Assembly: GCF_037038585.1 (NCBI RefSeq)
Contig: NC_092560.1
Location: 60,308,049-60,372,048, forward strand
Source of the DNA: Patagioenas fasciata
Taxonomy: Eukaryota; Chordata; Aves; Columbiformes; Columbidae
DNA: 64,000 nt
Direction of reading: 5' to 3'
Shown piece by piece: positions 38,050 to 49,717 of this stretch. The position numbers and the translations under genes were made by a program. The notes under the pieces are model-generated. The model was given only the letters and a program-made list of their open reading frames with translations. It made no database searches and was not told where the DNA came from. The first letter of the stretch is position 1. Every line of letters starts with the position of its first letter.

Positions 38050-38895
38050 TTGTTTTAAATTGCTAAAGAATTTTGATGACAGACATTAAACACCCAGTAA
38101 TACCGGGAAAATAAATGAACTTTTTTTTTTTTTTCTGGATTCACTGGCCAAAAACTATTTCATAACTGGTTTCATTTGGGAAGGAAAATTCATAGAGAAA
38201 GAGGAAGTGGTGAGGTCGATTTTCAGTTCACAGAACATAATGACTTTATATGTTATAATTATCTACCGCCACACCAAGATTGTAAATAACTTCACTAAAA
38301 TCTCTCTGACTGAAGTAAACTACATTGCATAATCACAGAAACTGATTTTCTCAACAAGAACAGAGATGGAAACTTCTCTCTGACTGTGAGCACTGAAGGG
38401 ATATCATGCTATCAAAACAACTTTAGACAATGCATTTGCATTATAGAAAACGTAGTTTGAGAGGGCCACAGATAGGTCTTCGCCAGTTTTAGCAGCTGAA
38501 ATATCACAGAGGAGCATCAGGATTTGTTGTCACACGCTTCCTGTGGTGCTGAGTTTCTAAGAAGAGATACGACAAAATCTCACTGATACTTTTATGTAAA
38601 CCAGCAAAGCAAGAAGGCCAGCTATGTGGAGATTTTCAGACCTTGTTACATGAGAGATCTACAATAAACACCATGAACATGGTCAACATTTGAAGTAGCC
38701 CACAAAGTTAGATTTTTGTGGGTTTCCAGCAGATGGTACACTGTTATCTGTAGATTTGTCAACAATGGATGCACCAAACAGGGCATGCTGTGAACATGGT
38801 AAAACCCAGCAAATCCTGACTAGCCACAGCCAGTAGAGTTCCTATGTGCGTGACCTGCTGTCAGAGATCCAGAAAGCTGCCTGATTATGGCCCCC
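38050..38895. other. Non-coding stretch
   Basis: AT-rich sequence with a T run near 38122-38134. No element or ORF of note. Confidence 0.6.
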
Positions 38896-38997
38896 CACGT
38901 GGTGGGGTAGTAGACCATGTCTGGCAGCAGCAGTTCACCGCAATTTTGGTCAGGTTCCAGTTCTGTAATGCTTAACATTGTCACGTGGCCATATAAA
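38896..38997 (+). promoter_or_regulatory. Paired CACGTG E-boxes with a TATA word
   Basis: CACGTG occurs at 38896-38901, embedded in the near-palindrome CCCCCCACGTGGTGGGG. It occurs again at 38982-38987, followed by ATATAAAG with TATAAA at 38992-38997. Two intact CpG-containing E-boxes within 90 bp, the second next to a TATA word, could form a small promoter firing to the right. No transcript or ORF supports it. Confidence 0.2.
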
Positions 38998-40721
38998 GCA
39001 GTGTAACCTTCCAAAATGTTAAAGTATACAAGAACATGGCAAAAGCAACATCTCGCGTTGCAGAAAAGCTAAACTGGTTTCACCTTCATCATACCAGCAG
39101 GCACATGTTTGGTAAGTGTTGGTTTATCTCTCATTGACAGAGACGATAACAGAATTTATTTTTCAAGGGGTTCACTTCTTTAGCAATCCACTCAAAAGAA
39201 TTTAATTAATTTACCTGTTGCAAATGTTCCAAAATTAATGCTTTATTAGTTACTTAACTTCATCTTTTATGTTGCTGTTAAATTAGTATTTAGAAGGACA
39301 GAAATTTGTACAAAATCATCTAAACAAGACCACCAATGCCATAGTTTGAGTCTTTTAGGACTAAAAGTACAGCAAATCATATTAGCATATTATCCTACTA
39401 GTCAATATGCTAGTTAATATGTTTGGAGCAATTTATTTGTAAGCACAATGAAGGCAATGCACACAGCCTTTAACATATGCGGAGTTAAATCTTTGATTCC
39501 TGCATGCACTATAACATTTCCTTGCTCAGACAACAGTTTCCAGACCTGCTAATTAGAACACTGCCTTGTAACATTTTTCTTGCTGTGAAACAAGCCCCAG
39601 AAAGCTGCAGGTTTCCACTAGTGAAAGAATCCAAAACGTGAAACGACAGCTTTAGATACAGACTATTTCCCAAGCTGCACAGAACTTACCCCTTGCCCAG
39701 AGTTAATGGCAAAATATCAGTAGTGCCAAAACATCCCTAAGGCTCATAGAAGAGAGGGGACAAAGCAGAACAAACATGACGCTCTGAATTACAGAGATAG
39801 AACAAAAGATATTAGGTAGAGGATGACCTATGTCTAAATATCAGGCACAACAAAACAGTTCGGAACAATGTGTCCTGTTTATAGACAATAACACAGGATG
39901 TGTTAACAAAAAACATTGTGACTGAATGCATCTGTAAAAAAACAATTTCTGTCACTACAGACTTCAGAGTAGCCCATTGTAAAACCTGTGTGCTAGATAA
40001 TCATTATTGGCATGTGGTGTTCACCCATTACAGGCCTGTGGAACCAACGCAGCAAAAACGCCAATAAGAATCTTCAGATCATTACAGACACATCCAGACT
40101 CATTATGTGAGGACTACCAACAGAATATAATAATGAGATGGCTGAGTCCTAGAGCATGGACTGCTGTACAAAGGTAAGTAAGCAATGTCAGAAATAAGAT
40201 GTTCTGCAGAGGCTTAGTCAAAGAAGTCAAAGAGTGTATATATAAATACCAAAGCAGACCATATAGTCTTTAACGGTAGAGTTTGATGATGTCTAAAGAA
40301 ATGGACCATTTTACAATGACTCATATGGTAAAAACTAATCATATTGTACCAGCAACTGTTGATGTTGGCAGAATTATGCTTGCTTGCCTTAGATGTATAT
40401 TAAAAATACAGATGTAAACTTCCAAATAGGAATAATAGAGAAGGCAGGAGAATCTACAGGATTAGATGGTTCACTTTTATGAAAAGGCTTCTTCTCACCC
40501 TAAGGGGCTAAAAGCAAGGTTCATAAATGTAAGGGGATTTGGTGGGCCACAAGGAAGAAAAAGTCCATAGTATTTGCAGCTGAGGGCCAAACAGGAAAGA
40601 GTAAGGAAACAAGATTACAGAATACAGTCAATGCTGAGACATTAGTAGCACTATTTCCCTTCTTCTGTCAGTTTTTCTGCTTTCTGTAAGAACTTGAAGA
40701 ATCCCAGCTAAACTGAAATAC

Positions 40722-40753
<32 letters not shown>

Positions 40754-42287
40754 CATAGATAGAGAGAAAGAGAAAGAGATAAATGCTACAGTCTTTATAC
40801 ATGTAAAGTCTTTCAACTACTGAAAAAAATCCAGGTAGCTTAGGTATTAATGCATCTAATAGGTACTGGTGTGCAAAAAAGTAATAATTGGGAAGTCTCT
40901 ACAGTATGAGATTTTTTGCTGTTATGATCAGGATTGTTTCCTTTTCTCTGAAGAAAATCTGACTGTTTTGAATAGACATAGAAATGAGGTTGATACAGAC
41001 ATTGCCCAGGATTCTAGACTGCAGCAAGTTAGTAATTAAAATGTTGGCAGTCATAGTAGTAGCCAGGGCAACTAGTTGGGGTTTCATGGATAATTCCAGT
41101 ATCACTACTGAAGTCATCATCAACTACAAAGCTTTTTTCTTAGAATTGCGCTGGTTTAGTAAGAAATTGCTAATGTTGTACTTGATTGTTTATTGGAAAC
41201 TACTGAGGGAATGCCTTATATGAGCTGAATCCTTACAAAAGCAAAAGAAGACGCTAATTGAAGATTACTCTTTCTACTCTGGATTATCATAGCTATTTGC
41301 TATTTTGTCACTATATGTTTTAGCATTTTTTTTTTTAATTCTCAAGGCAGAAGCGGGTTCTGAGAAGAATCCAAAAGAGATGATACTATTTATACTACTG
41401 TTGGCATTATCTGATACTGTGTTTGTATTCCTGGGTTTAAAATCTAGTTCTGAAACATAAACACATTACCATTATTTTAGTGTTATTGCTATTAGTCACA
41501 GTGTTGCAGCCTCTAACAATGATCTTGTTGTCCTAGAAACTGTACACACACCTCAACAGTCATCACCAGCCTCCTGCAAATGCAGGTGCTTGGCAGCCAG
41601 CAGCATACCACAGTTCTTCCTGCCATGCAAAACACTGGGCAGTGCTTGGAGAACTTCAACAGATGCAACAGAGATCAAATATGCTCTGCTGTCTTAACCT
41701 TTAATCTTTTCAGTGTTTTAAATGAGAGTTTCTGGTATGTTTTGTAATGTGTCTCAGGTGTTTTGAAGTAGCTGAGCAACAGCTGCTTAGGAACATTCAC
41801 AATATTTTCCATTGTTTTGACTGGACAGAGCTGTGAAATCACCCTGTTGTTTCATATTATCTCAGAGTATGTATTATGAAAATCCAGAAGCACACCACTG
41901 ATTAAGATTTTTCATTTTGGTCTGTTGGGATTCATTTTTTGCGGAGTCATCCCAGAGTCAGTGGCATTATTGATTTATAACGATTTGTGTTTCATATTTT
42001 CTATTCTAAAAAAAAGGAATTTTCACTCTCCTTTTAATATTGGCTTAAAATTCTGAACCACTTTCCTGTTATTTTCAAGCTCTTCCTCCAGATATATTCC
42101 TGTCTTCAGGTACAACCATGACAGACTCCATAAAATTAATATTGAATTACAGTCTTTGCATTTCCTGCTCTCATCTTACTATTTAATGTGAATGTGGGAT
42201 TAGTGTCATTAGAAAACATGCAAGCTTGCCCTTTCAAAGCAATTATTTTATGAGGTATTTCAAAGATTGGTTTATTTTTTTACATAT
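38998..42287. other. Non-coding stretch with an (AT)n repeat
   Basis: AT-rich sequence. An (AT)n microsatellite lies at 40722-40747, followed by a short GA-rich patch (40757-40780). No coding candidate and no transposon recognised. Confidence 0.55.
40722..40747. repeat. (AT)n microsatellite
   Basis: About thirteen TA/AT units, then ACACATACATAGATAGAGAGA-type low-complexity sequence. Confidence 0.9.
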
Positions 42288-42880
42288 GGTGTTTTTAACC
42301 CCAGCCAGCAACCACGCACCATGCAGCCACTCGCCCATTTTCCTGCTGGTGGCTTGTAGGAGATATTCAGAAGAGTAAAAGTGAGGAAACTTGTGGGTTG
42401 AAATAAAGATACTTTAATAAGTAAAGCTAAAGCAGCACAGACAAGCAAAGCAAAACAAGGAATTCATTCACTACTTCAAATGGGCAGACAGGTGTTCAGC
42501 CACCTCCAGGAAAGCCGGCCTCCAGCACATTTAACCGTTACTTGGGAAGGCCAAACCCATAACTCCAAATGTCCCTCCCATATTTCTTCTTCCCCCAAAA
42601 TGTATACTGAGCATGACACCATGTAGTATGGAACATCCCTTTGGTCAGTTGGGGTCAGCTGTCCCAGCTGTGTCCTCTCTCCCAACTTTTTGTGCACCCC
42701 CAGCCCACTTGCTGGTGGGGTGGTGTGAGGAGCAGAAAACACCCCAACTATATGTAAGTGCTGCTCAGCAGTAACTAAAATGTCTCTGTATTATCAACAG
42801 TTTCCAGCACCAATCCAGACTATAGCCCCTTATGAGCTATTATGAAGAAAATTAACTCTACCCCAGCCAAAAACAGGATA
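42288..42880 (-). mobile_element. Solo LTR of an avian endogenous retrovirus
   Basis: On the minus strand this reads as a full-length-looking LTR of about 590 bp. It starts at a TCCTGTTTTTGGCTGGGG block, passes a TATA-like AGTATACAT word near 42600 and the poly-A signal ATTAAA near 42414-42419, and ends in GCTGGGGTTAAAAACA. These blocks match LTRs common in songbird-type genomes as I recall them. The 8-bp word ttacatat flanks both sides (42280-42287 and 42881-42888), which supports a target duplication. Exact ends are uncertain by 2-3 bases. No gag, pol or env sequence adjoins, so the internal region was presumably lost by LTR-LTR recombination. The ORF at 42476-42742 is a chance frame inside it. 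Confidence 0.8.
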
Positions 42881-42888
42881 TTACATAT

Positions 42889-43984
42889 CAAGCTCTCTGT
42901 GTCTGAGCAGAAGGCCTGGAGATTTACCAGCCACATGGCCAAGAGGTCTGTTTACAGTTCTTTAGTTACAGTTTCCATATGCATACTGCCACAGCATCTT
43001 CAACTGATCAAGTTATATTCAATTTTGAGTCTGGGGAGAGCAGAGGTGAAAAAAGAAGAGAGGGAAAGAGAAATAAAATCAAGGGAAAGGAACAAATTAC
43101 AGTGGATGAAAGGATGCAGGAAGACATCAAAGTCTGCTGGGAATCTGTCAGGATCTTGCTTGCTCTTGGTAAGATTAGAGCTGGAAGGCGAATTATCAAG
43201 CAAGAACTGGAAACTGAGTGGTTATTTTCTTGTAAAAAGATTATACAAAAATCCAGGAATAAAGGAAGTACATTCACATGGGTGCCGAGAAGCTTCTGTC
43301 TAATGGATGCACAGCTGATATCTCCACATGGTATTTTAGGAACTCATTATATCTGAAAGACACTATTTTCTTTTTTATATTGTAATCTAGAACCAAATCA
43401 GTCTTCCACTCATCCAATAAAATAATTGTTAAGTGTGCACACGCACAGTTTCAAAAAAAAAAAAAAAGCAATCTAACTCTGCATTTCTACCGAAGCCAGA
43501 TCAATTTATTGAGGCAGCTACTACCTGCATCCTTCAATTGTCTGTCAGGATTCCCTCTCTACAGTCCATCCAAAAACTATGTAACAGTTCAAACATAGAT
43601 ATATAAATCCATTTACCAGCACAATTCTGAAGTGTTTCCTTTTTCAGACAGAAAATAACACGTTAAATGTATAACATGTATTGAAAATGTTTCTTTCTGC
43701 CATCATTCAAATATGAAAGGAAAATAAAGACAGATATCGTCAGAAAGAGTTATGTGAATTTCAAAGCAGATGTATATCTTGGTAAGAAAAATGTGACCAA
43801 ACAAATTAGTATTTTTTCTCAGTAGCCTGTCTACAGCAACGCCTGGTGGCAGCTGCACAGAGAAGAGTATCAGAAACAAAGCAAATATAGAGCTTCGGCA
43901 TTTTTCTTTCCTGATTTACTCCCTTGGCTTCTGGCTATATAATGACAGGGACTTTCTGAGCTAGGATTATCATATCATCAGGTG
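42889..43984. other. Non-coding stretch with GA-rich patch
   Basis: A GA-rich patch lies at about 43035-43090. An A run lies at 43453-43467. The overlapping ORFs at 42842-43356 on both strands are interrupted and unrecognised; the leftmost begins inside the LTR. Confidence 0.5.
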
Positions 43985-44320
43985 GATTTACCATCTCTTA
44001 ATTTTTCTAATCCCATTTATTTTTCTAGCCTCCACAACATCCTGTGGCAATGCATTTCAAAATGTCATTGTGAATCATGTGGAAAGCACCTCATTTTTTT
44101 ATGTTTGATTTTGTATTTTGTGCCTTGTACTGATTGTGTTATAAGCAACAATGATGCATTATTTCTATTCACCTTTTCTGTGGTGCTGATGACTTACATA
44201 GCTTTCCCCCTTAAAAACACTTCTTCCACAAGCTGAGGAGTCAAAGCCTGTTTATCAGATGGAGCCTGCAGCCATATATTCACCACCCCTTTGTTATTTG
44301 TAGCTCTATCATAAAATTTG
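43985..44320 (-). mobile_element. Ancient CR1/L3-like LINE 3' fragment
   Basis: The plus strand shows in order a CCTCCACAACATCCTGTGGC block, a TTGTGTTATAAGCAACAATG block, a CTATTCACCTTTTCTGTGG block and an AGCTGAGGAGTCAAAGCC block. This order matches an old amniote CR1-related 3' consensus I remember, in antisense. It is very diverged and carries no ORF. The class is inferred from memory. Confidence 0.45.
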
Positions 44321-46430
44321 TAGATCTAAGTATCTGAACAGTGTACAGACCACAGGTGACCCTGGAACAGTGATCAATGTTTTGCTCTGAAATGAATTCC
44401 TAGGAATTCCTATAATTTAATTTGTCTTCTAGACTGCAGCTGAGTACAGAGTTGATAAAGGACTGTCCACAATTACCCCACAGTTTCCTTCTCTTTGGAA
44501 ATAGTTAGCAAATAATGGCATATTTTCCCACCTCATTTTTCATTTTGAGGAAGGTTGTCTCACTAAGAGCAAATTCTCCCATGAAAAACAAATGAAGTTA
44601 CTCCTCTACAAATTGGTATGTGTGGAACATTTTCATTCATTTTGGCTTCTGCATACTTGCAGTCCCCCTAAGGACTCTGCTTCATAGTTAATGGACTTGG
44701 AATGGTTCTAGTGGGCAAGTTCTTGCACATTCAAGTAGTTATCAACCATTTCTGGGCAGATGTCTGTGGTAGTAAATTTGTGAGATCCACTTAGTTTTCA
44801 TCAGTTGTCTAATTAGCTGGCAAGAAGAGTGAAAGACTACTGAAGAGTTTTATGAGTTAATACTGTGAAAAATAGACTTTCCCACATAATCTGAGTTTGT
44901 GCCTAGCACAACTCACTATATTTCACCCTGTGAGTCCTGTAACAAGCCTTACAGATATATTTTAGAAAGGCGTATATGCTTTGGATGAAATGCACAGGTA
45001 ACTTCATCCCATTCCCATTGGTTACACCTGCTAAAAAATTGAGTGTGATTCTGCATCCAGTTAATCTACCAGGGGCAAAATCATTTTGGTCTTTCTCTAC
45101 CAGGTTCATAAGCTGCCTTTTAGCAGATCTACTTCCCTCTCTCCACCAAAGTATCTTGAACACTGCATAGAATGGGAAATAAGAGCTGATCAAATCATTA
45201 CTATTATACCAGACATGATTTGTTTTCCCCTGAAAGAATTACTTGTCCAATTACCACTTTCAAGCATGCTGCAGTTGATGTTATGGGACCATGTGGAGTT
45301 ACCAACTACATATTACAAAAGCTTTAGCAATCAGCACAGATTTCAAAATGGAGCCATACAGGAAATAATGGTAAGCATGTCTAGAGGAAGAAAAGGGACA
45401 AGGCTTTAAAAGCTATTACAAAAGTAGCTAGTTTTGTTCTTAGCAGAATTTAGAAAAGCAGCTTTATCTCACTGTGATGCTCCTAACTCATTTAGGCAAT
45501 CTGTAAATATCACTGGACCTCTCTCTGTATTACATCTACACAAATTTTTTCCAACAACAGTGACTCTGAAATTTTTTTTTTTTTTTTTAAGTTCTCACCA
45601 ATATCATGTAATTTTTGTGCTCTCACAAACAGATCAGGTACAGGACAGGAGGTGGAATACAAAACAACATGTGAATGGCTAAGTGAGAGGAGGTAATGGA
45701 GACTAACATCCCAAGAGACATTTTTCTTTTAACATGTGATGAAATAATCTGGAGTGAAAAAAACAGTTGTAAACTCAAAGTTCTTTTATCAAAAAAAAAA
45801 CCAAAATCCCTGTAAAATAAAAAAGTAGTCAGTAGTAGGAAAAGAAATGTATTCTGTGCAAGCTGGAAAATTACTTAGAAATGAATACAACACAAACTAG
45901 AATCATTTCCCTCTTCAGTATTTGCAGATGGAACTTTATATCACCTTACACTCCTGTTTGGGGCAGAAAACGTGAAGCAAAGGTGAATTTTGGAGGCGTA
46001 AAAAGAAGACATGTGAACTGTTTTATGAAGACTATGGTAGAGCTGGTCCTCAGATGACCTGATCAGTGTAGGAAGGGAACATAAAACACTCTGTGTGCAA
46101 TATCCATCAGGCACTAATTAGCAGAGGCATAAGTTTACATTACATAAGTAGTGGCTATACAAGAAGGACTAACAGAGCTGTCACAATGCTTGGACACACT
46201 TCTCCCAAAGCTCTGAGCTGCATTGTAGATGGCCCAAATTTGCAACATTTTTATGGACACCTCCCAAATTCTAGAACAGTTTCTGGTTCAAAGCCAAAAT
46301 TTTCACTCAGCACTAAGTTCTGTGAGGAAATGTTTTCTTTCCTAGAGTGTAATATGAGCATTACAAAATTACTACCAGGTTGGGAAATCTGACACAAATA
46401 ATTCTGAAATAAAGCATTATATGTGGGCAT
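44321..46430. other. Non-coding stretch without recognised elements
   Basis: AT-rich sequence with a T run near 45573-45588 and an A run near 45791-45800. ORFs up to 107 codons have no recognisable domain. Confidence 0.55.
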
Positions 46431-46443
46431 GTTTTAATGACTC

Positions 46444-46680
46444 TTAATGAATAGGTCGATGTGATATAGCAGGGCTGGGGGTTGGGGCTCCATACATGCG
46501 GTTCTGGGACACCAAGCCTCTGCACCCTGAGATTCTCTCAAGATTCCGTTTTTCTGATGTCCTGGCAGAGTCCCAGGGATCTCTGGGTATCCTACAGACT
46601 TCTTTGCTACAGAGCAGCACTCCAGAAGCAAAGATCCCTAACACCGTGGCTGCCCAGGAGACAAAGATTCGGAAATACAT
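46444..46680 (-). CDS. Possible small single-pass membrane protein, unrecognised
   Basis: A 78-codon minus-strand ORF in a locally GC-richer block. Residues about 3-24 form a strongly hydrophobic stretch (FRIFVSWAATVLGIFASGVL) followed by a basic and polar tail ending near SHRPIH. This is the layout of a short signal-anchor or type III membrane micropeptide. The ATG context has A at -3. An ATTAAA word lies about 12 bases past the stop codon on the same strand. Plus-strand frames over the same block are also open (46482-46781 and 46496-46699), which weakens the case. I recognise no family. It could be a genuine small gene, a terminal exon, or chance in a GC-rich island. Confidence 0.25.
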   Translation of the reverse strand: MYFRIFVSWAATVLGIFASGVLLCSKEVCRIPRDPWDSARTSEKRNLERISGCRGLVSQNRMYGAPTPSPAISHRPIH

Positions 46681-47847
46681 GCTCCTCAGCAGTGCATAGG
46701 CAGTGCATTGGCAGTATATCTGTTTGTATCTATTTAATATTAATTCAAAGAAGACAATATATCACCATAAAATTGCCTTAAGATTTATTGAATTGGCACT
46801 GTCCAATAAAATTGTTTTTCCTCCTAAACATTCCTGTGCAGTCTTATTTCTGGGACAATAAGAAACTAGGTATTGTAATGTACATCAACACCTAACTGGC
46901 TGCAGCTCCCAGTGCTCTTGCCCAAAAGTGACAAAACATGTAGAAATCCAGTTGCACTGAAATCCAACATGCTGAAGAAATGTTGGTGGTGGTGGGTTTT
47001 TTTGTTTGTGTTTTTTTTTTTTTTTTAATGGAATATAAGGTTCTTAGATATCAAATGGAAAACTGTACTCTTGGCCTTCAGACAGACTGCAGAATTTTTC
47101 TTGCCAAAGAAGTAGTCAGAGGCGGTCTAACCCTGAGCACAATGCTCAGGTACACCGAGGAGCTTGGTGTGCAGGTGACAGGAGGTCACCCTTTTGATTT
47201 ACAAGCTAAGCTGGAAGACAAGTCTAAGAAATTGACTCTTACTGCACTTGCAGGGCTTCCATTAAGATGTCTTGTTGCTTCTCAGCATATTTTTCAAGAC
47301 AAAATTTTGTCGCCTCTTTTTCCATCTATCTGCATATCCAGAAAAGTTATTTGTAATGACCTGTAAGTAGTGCAATATACTGCCACTACGACCTCCTCCA
47401 ACACAGAAAATTTCCAGGCACCTAAGTTATCTCCCAGAGTCTGCCATTTTTACTCTGTTTTTCTGAAGAAATGATTTCTTTCAGTCATTATCAGAAAGAA
47501 AGAGGGGAATGGGAAGACCACAACTTTGTTACTTTTTTCTGTTTCTTTCCCTTACTTTTCTTTAAATGCAATATCTCAATTATTTACGCACAAAGTGATT
47601 ACTGGGCAGCTTACTGTCATTTTAAAGATTATATAAGTTCACAGTTTAGTGAAGGGCACTCATTTGCTGTGATGTATCAGAAGGGTTAGTTCTGCTGTGT
47701 GACACTGGTTGGTACCTTTTCTTCTTAAAGGGTAAAATGCTGGAGGCAGCTCTCGTACATACACCTGTGCCCCAGTAGAGATCCCTGAAGTTCCCTCACT
47801 GCCAAGCCCAGAGGCATGAGAACACACTGTTTTTTTTATTAGGCTAC
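46681..47847. other. Non-coding stretch without recognised elements
   Basis: Contains a T run near 47010-47026. The ORF 46980-47366 (128 codons) begins in that T run and has no recognisable domain. Confidence 0.5.
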
Positions 47848-48602
47848 CTACTTAGGCTGTTCAGGGTCCTGCACCTGTGGAGGAATAACCCCAGACACCA
47901 GTACAGGTTAGGGGAAGACCTGCTGGAAAACAGCACTGCACAGAAGGACTTGGGAGTTCTAGTCGACAAGAGGTTGACCATGAGTCAACCGTGTGTCCTT
48001 GTGGCCGAGAAGGCAAATGGTATCCTAGGGTGCATTAGGAAAAGTGTGACCAGGAGGCTGAGGGAGGTGATCCTCCTGCTCTACTGTGCCCTGCTGAGGC
48101 TGCATCTGGAATACTGCATCCAGTTTTGGGCTCCGCAGTTTAAGGACAAGGAATTACTGGAGGGAGTCTGACAGTGGGCTGCAAAGATTATGAGGGGCCT
48201 GAAGCATCTTTCTTATGAGAGAGATGGGTCTGTTCAGCCTGAAGGAGAGAAAGGTGAGAGGGGATCTCAACAATGTTTATAAATGTCTCAAGGGTGGATG
48301 TCAAGAGAATGGGACCAGACTCTTTTCAGTGGTGCCCAACAATAGGATGAGGGGTAACGGGCACAGACTGAAGCATGGGAGATTCCCTATGAATACGAGG
48401 AGAAACTTCTTTACTTGAAGGGTGACAGAGCACTGGAACAGGCTGCCCAGATTTGTTTTGGAGTCTCCTTCTCTGGAGACATTCAAGATGCACTTGGACA
48501 CATTCCTGTGTGATCTAGTCTAGGTGAACCTTCTTTAGCAGGTAGGTTGGACTAGATGATCTTCAGAGGTCCCTTCCAACCCCAACCATTCTGTGATTCT
48601 GT
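47848..48602 (+). mobile_element. CR1 LINE, 5'-truncated older copy
   Basis: This copy reaches further 5' than its neighbours. The ORF at 47950-48171 reads through the end of the reverse transcriptase (GILGCIRKSV, then [14 protein letters not shown]). A stop codon follows, and the coding block resumes in another frame at 48215-48418. The 3' end is AGGTCCCTTCCAACCCCAAC plus ATTCTGTGATTCTG. It is more diverged from the other plus-strand copies than they are from each other, so it is an older subfamily. Confidence 0.9.
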
Positions 48603-48940
48603 TTGCTTGAATGGTGTCAGCCTCCAGAAATCTCAGCCACAAGAGAAATTTCATTGCATCAGACATCCAGTGCCCAGATTCAAGTGTTTTCCATTTCACA
48701 CTCCTTCTGTAGCTGTTCTACTAGTTACTGCTGCCTTCACCTTTGCATTAATAATCACATTTGTTGCTTGGATGTACTGTTTTTCTGTGAAACAGCATGT
48801 AGTACTCCATGCCAGAGGAAATGTCATTGCTTGGTGCCTCAGTCTACCTTTCTTTAAATGGAAGGTAATAAAAATATGTCCCTTAGAAGTACTGTAAGCA
48901 AATCTTAATGTAGTTGATACATTCATAGCTATACATTCAT
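48603..48940. other. Unique spacer between two CR1 copies
   Basis: About 340 bp of unique sequence separating two same-strand CR1 insertions. It ends with atagctat at 48925-48932, repeated directly after the next CR1 (49471-49478), a possible target duplication. An overlapping pair of ORFs here is unrecognised. Confidence 0.6.
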
Positions 48941-49470
48941 TCCCTCTACTCTGCCCTGGTGAGACCACATCTGGAATATTGTGTCCAATTCTGGGCTCCT
49001 CAGTTCAAGAAGGACAGGGGATTGCTGGAGAGAGTCCAGCGCAGAGCAACAAAGATTATCAAGGGAGTGGAGCATCTCCCTTATGAGGAAAGGCTGAGCG
49101 AGCTGGGTCTCTTTAGCTTGGAGGAGACTCAGGGGTGACCTCATGAATGTTTATAAGTATGTAAAGGGTGAGTGTCATGAGGATGGAGCCAGGCTCTTTT
49201 CAGTGACAACCAATGGTAGGACAAGGGGCAATGGGTATAAACCGGGACACAGGAGGTTCCATTTAAATTTGAGAAGAAACTTCTTCTCAGTCAGGGTGAC
49301 AGAACACTGGAACAGCTGCCCAGGAAGGTTGTGGAGTCTCTGGAGACATTCAAAACCTGCCTGGACACATTCCTGTGTAACCTCATGTAGGTGTTTCTGC
49401 TCTGGTAGGGGGATTGGACTAGATGATCTTTCAAGGTCCCTTCCAATCCCTAACATTCTGTGATTCTGTG
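48941..49470 (+). mobile_element. CR1 LINE, 5'-truncated copy A
   Basis: Starts in the reverse transcriptase end region (CTACTCTGCCCTGGTGAGAC) and runs to the canonical CR1 3' end with two ATTCTGTG-like units. The eight bases atagctat follow immediately and also occur 9-16 bp before the recognisable element, suggesting a target duplication with a little filler. The 3' 112 bp belong to the block duplicated at 58.73 kb. Confidence 0.9.
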
Positions 49471-49717
49471 ATAGCTATGAGTTGGTTAACAATGGCGAAG
49501 ATATAAGTAAAAGAAATATCTATTAATGAATAAGATATTACAATCAATCAAAGTATTGCCACAGTGATGACATCCTAGGGGGGCAGCAATCATTTATAAT
49601 TAAGGAAGAAGAGAGACAAATAGGATATATTGGGAAATTTTTCCCACCTATTTATACAAAAGATTTTAAATATCACAGACACTGTGTCTGGCAATATTTT
49701 AATTTTATTGTCACCAA
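49359..49717 (+). repeat. Duplicated block, inferred donor copy
   Basis: This block comprises the last 112 bp of CR1 copy A and 247 bp of flanking unique sequence. It recurs at 58728-59085. From 49359 to 49488 the two copies are identical over 130 bp. The remainder differs at about five substitutions and one single-base deletion. Unique sequence continues seamlessly beyond 49717 here, whereas the other copy stops there, so this is the likely original. Confidence 0.9.

Noticed and set aside
42842..43356. 153- and 125-codon overlapping plus ORFs
   Set aside because: The first begins inside the LTR, and both run through a GA-rich low-complexity patch. Minus frames are open as well.
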